From JAITWN01 sp964581365 (GTDB lineage: Bacteria > Pseudomonadota > Gammaproteobacteria > SZUA-140), in NCBI GenBank assembly GCA_964581365.1, contig CAZOOF010000005.1, positions 1-64,000 of the forward strand: a stretch of 64,000 nt of DNA, written 5' to 3'. The notes beneath the pieces were generated by a model. It was not told the DNA's origin, ran no database searches, and worked only from the letters and a program-made list of their open reading frames with translations. Positions 58,834 through 64,000 of the stretch are shown piece by piece. Positions within the stretch are counted from its first letter, which is position 1, and each line of letters begins with the position of its first letter. Both the position numbers and the translations under genes were made by a program.

Positions 58834-60183
58834 ATGGATGACCATGAGCAGAGTGTCGCCGGGCTGAGATCTATCCCGGGGCCGGCATCATCGGTGCGGA
58901 ATGCACCGGGCAGACAGATGGAGCACCGCGGGTTCACGCATCGCGTGCTCATGCATTTGCTGGCGGGTATCGGCGATCCGCCGGTGCAGGTGACGCTGTG
59001 GAACGGCGAACGCCACTCTCCGCCTTCCGGTGTCGTGCCCGTGGCGCGGGTGCATATCCGTGACCCTCGGTCCCTGTGGACTCTGCTACTCGATCCCTGG
59101 CTCTACTTCGGAGATCTCTATGCCTGTGGGGATGTGGAGGTCGACGGCGATCTGGTCGCGTTCCTGAGCTGTGTGTATCGTGCCTCGGCGGCTGCGCGGC
59201 AGCGTCGCGGCAGAGGGGGAGTCCTCGGCTGGTGGCTGCATCGGCCACGTTCTACCAGCCTGGGTCGCGCCCGCGACAACATCCACGCCCACTACGATCT
59301 CGGCAACGACTTCTATCGTCTGTGGCTGGATCGCGAGATGGTCTACACCTGTGCCTACTTTCCCCGGCCTGATGCCGGACTGGAAGAGGCGCAGATCGCC
59401 AAGATGCATCATGTCTGCCGCAAGCTGCGTCTTCGCCCCGGTGATTCGGTGGTCGAGGCTGGCTGTGGCTGGGGATCGCTCGCGCTCTTCATGGCCCGCC
59501 ACTACGGCGTACGGGTGCGCGCCTACAATATATCCCGCGAACAGATCGCCTGGGCCCGCGCACGGGCAAAGGACGAGGGCCTGGCCGACCGGGTCGAGTT
59601 CGTGGAGGATGACTATCGCAACATCAGCGGAAGCTACGACGCGTTCGTCTCTGTCGGCATGCTCGAGCATGTCGGCATCCGCTACTATCCGGAACTCGGG
59701 GGTGTGATCGATCGGGTGTTGCGCGAGCACGGTCGTGGCTTCATTCACACCATTGGGAGGGCCAGACCGGGGCAGATGAACGCCTGGATCGAACGCCGGA
59801 TATTCCCGGGCGCGTGCCCGCCCAGTCTCGACCAGATGATGGACATCCTCGAACCGTACCGCTTCGCGGTGCTCGATGTGGAGAATCTCCGTCTGCATTA
59901 CGCCCGCACTCTCGGGCACTGGCTGGCGCGCTTCGACGGCGCCACCGACGAGGTCCGGCACATGTTCGATGAAACCTTCGTACGCTCTTGGCGGCTCTAT
60001 CTGTGCGGCTCCATCGCCGCTTTCCTGACTGGCGAACTGCAACTCTTCCAGGTCGCATTCAATCGGGCCAGCAACAATGAGGTACCCTGGACCCGGGAGC
60101 ATCTGTACGCCAGGTTTGTTCCCGGCGAGACGACGGTGTCCGGGCAGCAGATCGCGCGCCCGGCGGCAAACAGTGGTGACTGA
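58834..60183 (+). CDS. Cyclopropane-fatty-acyl-phospholipid synthase family methyltransferase
   Basis: A 449-residue class I methyltransferase of the CFA/mycolic-acid methyltransferase family: N-terminal lipid-binding region (about 35-150), SAM loop VVEAGCGWGSLALFMA, then NISREQIAWARARA and VGMLEHVG. HYDLGNDFYRLWLDREMVYTCAYF is the hallmark of the family. It would add a methylene or methyl group from SAM to an unsaturated acyl chain of membrane lipids. The start is uncertain: ATG 58834 is used; TTG 58789 and ATG 58918 are possible. One base separates it from the flavoprotein gene. Confidence 0.9.
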   Translation: MDDHEQSVAGLRSIPGPASSVRNAPGRQMEHRGFTHRVLMHLLAGIGDPPVQVTLWNGERHSPPSGVVPVARVHIRDPRSLWTLLLDPWLYFGDLYACGDVEVDGDLVAFLSCVYRASAAARQRRGRGGVLGWWLHRPRSTSLGRARDNIHAHYDLGNDFYRLWLDREMVYTCAYFPRPDAGLEEAQIAKMHHVCRKLRLRPGDSVVEAGCGWGSLALFMARHYGVRVRAYNISREQIAWARARAKDEGLADRVEFVEDDYRNISGSYDAFVSVGMLEHVGIRYYPELGGVIDRVLREHGRGFIHTIGRARPGQMNAWIERRIFPGACPPSLDQMMDILEPYRFAVLDVENLRLHYARTLGHWLARFDGATDEVRHMFDETFVRSWRLYLCGSIAAFLTGELQLFQVAFNRASNNEVPWTREHLYARFVPGETTVSGQQIARPAANSGD

Positions 60184-60184
60184 A

Positions 60185-61327
60185 ATGGCGTCCAGCGCCT
60201 GCGATGTGCTGATCATTGGCGGTGGTCCGGCCGGCTCGAGTTGCGCCGCCAGGCTGCGCGCCGGTGGACTCGACGTGGTCGTCATGGACCGCCAGACCTT
60301 TCCCAGGGACAAGGTGTGCGCCGGCTGGATCACCCCAGCCGTGGTCGAGACCGTGGGTCTCGATATCGATGACTACCGGCGCGAGCGCGTCTTTCAGCCG
60401 ATTACCGGCTTCGTTACCGGCATGGAAGGGAAGAAGTCCCGGGTCATCGATTATGGCAGGGAGGTGAGCTACGGCATCCGCCGTTGCGAGTTCGATCACT
60501 ACCTGCTGACGCACTCCGGCGCGCGTCTGCTGCTCGGTCATTCGCTGGACTCCCTGGAGCGCCGCGCGGATCGCTGGATCGTTAATGGCGCGCTGGAAGC
60601 AAAGCTGCTGATCGGCGCAGGCGGACACTTCTGCCCGGTCGCGCGACACCTGGGCGCCCGCCCGGGGCGCAGCGAGCTCGCGGTGACTGCTCAGGAAATC
60701 GAGGTCCGTCTGAATGCGGACGAGCAGCGCGCGTGTCGTGTCCGCCCCGAGTTTCCCGAAATCCATTTCTGCGCCGACTTGAAGGGTTACGGCTGGTGCT
60801 TCCGCAAGGGGGATTGGCTGAACATTGGACTCGGCCGCGAGGGCGGGGACCGGCTGTCCAGTCATGTGGCGGCCTTCCGCGCCCGCCTGATCGCTGAAGG
60901 ACGCATTCCGCACAGCGTGCCGGAGCAGTTTAACGGCCACGCCTATCTGCTCTATTCGAGCGCCCGGCGGCGCGTCGTGGACGATGGCGTCATGCTGATC
61001 GGGGACGCTGCCGGACTGGCCTATCCGCAGAGCGGCGAGGGGATCAGGCCGGCGATCGAATCGGGAATATTGGCCGCCGAAACTGTGCTTGGCAGCAGAA
61101 CCGGACGCTACGGACTGCGGGATCTGGAACCCTATGCCGCCGCCCTGGAGCGGCGCTTCGGCGCCCGCGCGGCGCAGCGTCGTTTGTCTCTTCCCCCCGC
61201 GCTCATGCACAGGCTGGGTGGGTGGCTCCTCGGCAATCAGTGGTTCTCGCGCCGGATCGTCCTCGATCGCTGGTTCCTGCACGCGCACGAGAAGGCCCTG
61301 GCCGGGATGCCCGCAGCGGAACGATGA
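60185..61327 (+). CDS. FAD-dependent oxidoreductase (geranylgeranyl reductase-like)
   Basis: A 380-residue flavoprotein: FAD-binding DVLIIGGGPAGSSCAARLRAGG, the family segment MDRQTFPRDKVCAGWITP, and the late FAD site GVMLIGDAAGLAYPQSGEGI. The overall pattern belongs to the p-hydroxybenzoate hydroxylase-fold/GGR group, which reduces isoprenoid or acyl double bonds or hydroxylates. It starts one base after the CFA synthase stop and is clearly in the same operon, so it likely acts on the same lipid. Weak Shine-Dalgarno suggests coupling. Confidence 0.88.
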   Translation: MASSACDVLIIGGGPAGSSCAARLRAGGLDVVVMDRQTFPRDKVCAGWITPAVVETVGLDIDDYRRERVFQPITGFVTGMEGKKSRVIDYGREVSYGIRRCEFDHYLLTHSGARLLLGHSLDSLERRADRWIVNGALEAKLLIGAGGHFCPVARHLGARPGRSELAVTAQEIEVRLNADEQRACRVRPEFPEIHFCADLKGYGWCFRKGDWLNIGLGREGGDRLSSHVAAFRARLIAEGRIPHSVPEQFNGHAYLLYSSARRRVVDDGVMLIGDAAGLAYPQSGEGIRPAIESGILAAETVLGSRTGRYGLRDLEPYAAALERRFGARAAQRRLSLPPALMHRLGGWLLGNQWFSRRIVLDRWFLHAHEKALAGMPAAER

Positions 61328-61372
61328 AGGCTGTGGCGATCGCGCCATCAGCCTGCTCGTGAATAAGTGAGT

Positions 61373-61400
61373 CGCGGACGGGGTGCCCGGTCCGCGCTTT
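61373..61400 (+). terminator. Putative terminator after the lipid operon
   Basis: A 7-bp perfect stem (CGCGGAC / GTCCGCG, 10-base loop) followed by CTTTCTTC, 45 bases after the flavoprotein stop. It also lies just beyond the 3' end of the convergent hypothetical gene. Confidence 0.5.
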
Positions 61401-61402
61401 CT

Positions 61403-62212
61403 TCAGCCTGCCGAACGGCGCTGTTCGAAGAGTTCGATACGCTCGGCCGCCGGCCGGGCGATCTCCGCTACCGTGATCCCGACCACCGCCGCCTTCCCCG
61501 GCGTGGCCGGATCACGTTTCGCGGCGGCTGTGGCATGGGCCTGACGATGCCTGAGGAGAATCTTTTCACGGGCCCGATCGTAGGAGTCGCGATCGATCTG
61601 TCCTGCTTCGAACAGCCGTCGATGCTCGACCAGCTCGGCGCCGAGGCGGCGATGGGCATGATCGCGATGCGCGGTCTGGATGCGATGCAGCAGGGCACGC
61701 ATGAAATCGCGGAACTCTGCGCGTGAGGGTGAATTGTTGGCGAGTTCGAGCAGCATGGCGTCGCCATGGCGGCTGTGAAAGCGAACCAGGTTCTGATAGC
61801 GCTGGAAGAATACGAACAGCGACAGGAGTGCGCCATTCAGCAGCAGAATCGTTCCGGGCATCCATGCCTGCTGATGCCACGGTGTCGGCGACCAGAAGCT
61901 GGCGGCGAGCAGCATGGCGGTGGCCCCGGCCAGCCCGATAGCCAGGTACAGCCAGCGCCGATCGGCAATCGTCACCAGATGCGGCGTGGGGTCCAGATAG
62001 GCGAGGTTCAGCCAGTAGCGCTGCGAGCGGCGGAAGGGGCGTTTGCGGTGCACCGAAATGAACTGGCCGTTGAACAGCGTGTAGTGTGCGGACTGCAGGC
62101 GTGCATGGCTGATCTGAAACAGTTCGACGAGTTCTTCCGGCTCGGCGCCGCGCGCGGCCGTTTCACTCGCTGAGTCCTTGCTCCTGGCTGGCGTGATGCT
62201 GGGCTGCGACAT
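61403..62212 (-). CDS. Two-helix membrane protein of unknown function
   Basis: A 269-residue protein with an N-terminal cytosolic domain (EELVELFQISHARLQSAHYTLFNGQFISVH, RSQRYWLNLAYLDPTPH), two membrane helices (WLYLAIGLAGATAMLLAASF and PGTILLLNGALLSLFVFF) and a C-terminal helical region (RYQNLVRFHSRHGDAMLLELANNS, then RRLFEAGQIDRDSYDRAREKIL). The last segment resembles short oligomerisation (SHOCT-like) helices. No family recognised. ATG 62212 follows AGGAGG. Confidence 0.75.
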   Translation of the reverse strand: MSQPSITPARSKDSASETAARGAEPEELVELFQISHARLQSAHYTLFNGQFISVHRKRPFRRSQRYWLNLAYLDPTPHLVTIADRRWLYLAIGLAGATAMLLAASFWSPTPWHQQAWMPGTILLLNGALLSLFVFFQRYQNLVRFHSRHGDAMLLELANNSPSRAEFRDFMRALLHRIQTAHRDHAHRRLGAELVEHRRLFEAGQIDRDSYDRAREKILLRHRQAHATAAAKRDPATPGKAAVVGITVAEIARPAAERIELFEQRRSAG

Positions 62213-62261
62213 CGGACCTCCTTGGTGTCTGCTACCGATGTTCCTATTATTGCCAGCGGCT

Positions 62262-62969
62262 TCAGAGCTTCTGTGATCGGGTCGCCAATTTGGTGACAGA
62301 GCGCAGTGCATCGGCGATGGTTTGCATGAATTGCCTGCGCGGCCGGGGCAAAAGCCCCTGATTGATTTCCAGTTCGATGCCGAGATAACTCCTGGCCGAA
62401 AAGCGGCGGCGCAGATGCGTGGTCAGCCCGTCGGCATCGCCGCGATATGGATAGTTGCGGCGTACTCGCAGCGAAGCGTCATGCGCGGCGAGCGCCGCCT
62501 GCCAGGCGCTGCACAGGCGGCGCTCGCCGGTTCTTGCCGGGTCGTAGAGCAGGCCAATGTCGGCATTGCGCTCTCTTCCATCGAGCACGGGGGTGAAGCT
62601 GTGTACCGCCACGTGCAATACCCTGCGGCCGCGGCGGGCATGCTGCGCGATCCAGGTTTCGACTTTTTCTCGGTGAGGGAGGTAGTGCCGCGAGAGGATG
62701 AGTTCGCGCTCCCCCGCCGCGAGCTCGCGGGTGAACCCGGAGAACAGCGCCGGGTGGTGCAGCGAACGGTTGAGGTCGACCAGAAGACGCGAGATGCGCG
62801 CATCGATCAGCGGTGCGCCGAGCAGATGCGAAAGCAGACGCGCCCATTCGAGCGCGCCGGGATCCCAGCCGCGATGGCTGGCGAGCAGCTCGTCATGGCC
62901 AGCGAACAAAGGGCGATAGCGCGCGGGAATCCGGTTGCCGCCATGCTCGCAGCTGAGCAGCAATTGCAT
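62262..62969 (-). CDS. N-formylglutamate amidohydrolase family protein
   Basis: A 235-residue metal hydrolase: LLSCEHGGNRIP is the family's opening motif, SRLLVDLNRSLHHPALFSG and VLHVAVHSFTPVLDG carry the remaining conserved residues, and SYLGIELEINQGLL ends the domain. In histidine degradation the enzyme releases formate and glutamate, but no hut genes are present here; the linked GCS2-like ligase suggests a different substrate. ATG 62969 starts 14 bases after the ligase stop. Confidence 0.88.
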   Translation of the reverse strand: MQLLLSCEHGGNRIPARYRPLFAGHDELLASHRGWDPGALEWARLLSHLLGAPLIDARISRLLVDLNRSLHHPALFSGFTRELAAGERELILSRHYLPHREKVETWIAQHARRGRRVLHVAVHSFTPVLDGRERNADIGLLYDPARTGERRLCSAWQAALAAHDASLRVRRNYPYRGDADGLTTHLRRRFSARSYLGIELEINQGLLPRPRRQFMQTIADALRSVTKLATRSQKL

Positions 62970-62983
62970 CGGGCTACGACGGC

Positions 62984-64000
62984 TCAGCCGGCGACGAACG
63001 ACTCGCCGCGATCGAGGCAGTGGCACAGACGCTCATAGACCCGGTGAAGCGCCTCTTGGGGTGGGGATTCCGCCCCTGCGCCGGTCTCCTGCGCGAGGGC
63101 GCGGGTGATGCGCCGCGCCAGCGTGCCCTGATCGAGGTAGAGACGGTAGATTGCTGCGTCATCCGGCACCGGATTGGGCAGCAGCGTTTCCTGCAGGTGC
63201 TGCCACAGCTCGCGTGCCCGGCAGCGGCCGCGCTCGGGGAAACCGAAAACGCGCGGCAGCAGGCGGTCTGCGATCACCGCATCTTCGGCGTCGCGCACAC
63301 AGAGCTCGAATGAGTGGAGCAGGGCGGCGGTATCGACTTCCCGCAGCCGGCGCATGCCATACCAGGCCTCCTCGGCCAGGGCCTGGACCACGGCGACGAT
63401 CAGGCGGGCGAACGCAAGGTCCGCCGCCGGCATTTCCTGCGTGTCGAGCACGCGGATTTCGATTGTGTCCCGATCGAAGCGGGCGATCGCTCCGCGCGCG
63501 TTCACCCATTCGTGGCGCAGAATGGCGTCGGGATCATGCGGAGCCAGATCGTGGTAGATGCGGCCGAGCAGTTCCTTCTCGTAGTCCGCCCGCGTATATA
63601 TCGGTTCCGGCACCACCATCCCGGTGACCGAGGGAATGCGGCGGGCGTTGTAGCGATAGACCTCCAGGCGGTTGTCGAGCGTCCCGGTGAGCCGGCCATC
63701 CATCAGGGGCGAGCTGGCGGCGAGCGCGGGAAGCAGCGGTAGAGTCGTCCTGATTGCTGCGTGAAGCCGGGAGAACTCTTCATCGCCGCGGAAAGGAAGG
63801 TTGATATGCAGGCTCTGCAGGTTGGACCAACCATGTCCGCGACAGTCGAAGATCCGGTTGAAGGCTTCGTATACCGGGCTGTGCGCATGGGGCCACAGCC
63901 GGGTTTCGCGCGCCGGATCCATCCATGGGTGCATCGCTGTCGGCATCAGCCGGCCGCCGGCGTCGCGCAGCAGCGCATTGATACGGGCGACGTCGGTTTG
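62984..64000 (-). CDS. GCS2-type glutamate-cysteine ligase-like (carboxylate-amine ligase), 5' end outside window
   Basis: The C-terminal 338 codons of an ATP-dependent carboxylate-amine ligase; the frame is open to the right edge. PTAMHPWMDPARE, WPHAHSPVYEAFNRIFDCRGHGW, NLQSLHINLPF, ALAASSP and HEWVNARGAIARFDRDTIEIRV are hallmarks of the GCS2/YbdK family, which forms gamma-glutamyl amide bonds. It is followed by an N-formylglutamate amidohydrolase-family gene, an association also known from other bacteria. The natural product is unknown. Confidence 0.88.
   Translation of the reverse strand, partial: QTDVARINALLRDAGGRLMPTAMHPWMDPARETRLWPHAHSPVYEAFNRIFDCRGHGWSNLQSLHINLPFRGDEEFSRLHAAIRTTLPLLPALAASSPLMDGRLTGTLDNRLEVYRYNARRIPSVTGMVVPEPIYTRADYEKELLGRIYHDLAPHDPDAILRHEWVNARGAIARFDRDTIEIRVLDTQEMPAADLAFARLIVAVVQALAEEAWYGMRRLREVDTAALLHSFELCVRDAEDAVIADRLLPRVFGFPERGRCRARELWQHLQETLLPNPVPDDAAIYRLYLDQGTLARRITRALAQETGAGAESPPQEALHRVYERLCHCLDRGESFVAG

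Noticed and set aside
60059..61348. 429-codon minus-strand frame across the flavoprotein gene
   Set aside because: Antisense to conserved FAD motifs; no independent support.

Overview
The window is about 63-64% G+C, densely coded bacterial chromosome. The order recA-recX-alaS-lysC-csrA-tRNA-Ser-tRNA-Arg, a GlrK/QseG/GlrR-type sensor operon, a PiuA/PiuC-type iron pair and an Hsp20-Lon block all point to a high-GC gammaproteobacterium. The genus cannot be fixed from sequence alone. No transposase, integrase, phage gene or CRISPR array is visible. One run of exactly 100 N (5860-5959) is an assembly gap inside a tandem repeat.

Layout. 1-6316: housekeeping block (end of recA, recX, alaS, lysC, csrA, tRNA-Ser, a 177-bp tandem repeat carrying tRNA-Ser 3' ends, the gap, tRNA-Arg). 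6475-13691: accessory enzymes, including a Gdx-type guanidinium exporter behind a guanidine-II (mini-ykkC) riboswitch, DUF488/DUF5996, a fungal-type cytosine deaminase, an exported YqgE homologue, LemA and an M48 peptidase. 13708-26061: envelope and signalling (lipoprotein, BcsS-like barrel overlapping a GT2 glycosyltransferase, hybrid histidine kinase, OmpA-like porin, bactofilin, TrpD-like protein, DUF815 ATPase). 26111-33820: iron uptake (TonB receptor, Fur box, PiuC hydroxylase, FMN alpha-hydroxyacid dehydrogenase), an SMR transporter, an AsmA-like protein and Hsp20. 33864-41204: exported methyltransferase, RND efflux operon with its own TetR and a perfect palindromic operator, cytochrome c' and b561. 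41356-46737: small proteins, GlrR/QseG/GlrK, secreted EF-hand proteins. 47059-53554: RRM protein and CspA with a long leader, an R3H AAA+ ATPase, a YpsA-like protein, a kinase and a LOG protein. 53686-64000: tRNA-Leu, Lon-Hsp20, Nudix, L,D-transpeptidase, CFA synthase plus flavoprotein, and a GCS2-like ligase with N-formylglutamate amidohydrolase running off the right edge.

How the genes work together. Visible units are: iron-controlled siderophore uptake (TonB receptor divergent from PiuC across one Fur box); guanidine sensing and export; a self-repressed efflux operon; an envelope-sensing two-component operon with an outer-membrane lipoprotein; a proteostasis pair (Hsp20 and Lon); a lipid-modifying pair (CFA-like methyltransferase and flavoprotein, 1 base apart); and many translationally coupled pairs with 1-17 nt overlaps. 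The most notable signals are the guanidine-II riboswitch, the tRNA-Ser-derived tandem array, the 222-bp tail-to-tail overlap of two genes, a GAFTSA variant in GlrR, and two enzymes (YqgE/AlgH and a SAM methyltransferase) that carry export signals.
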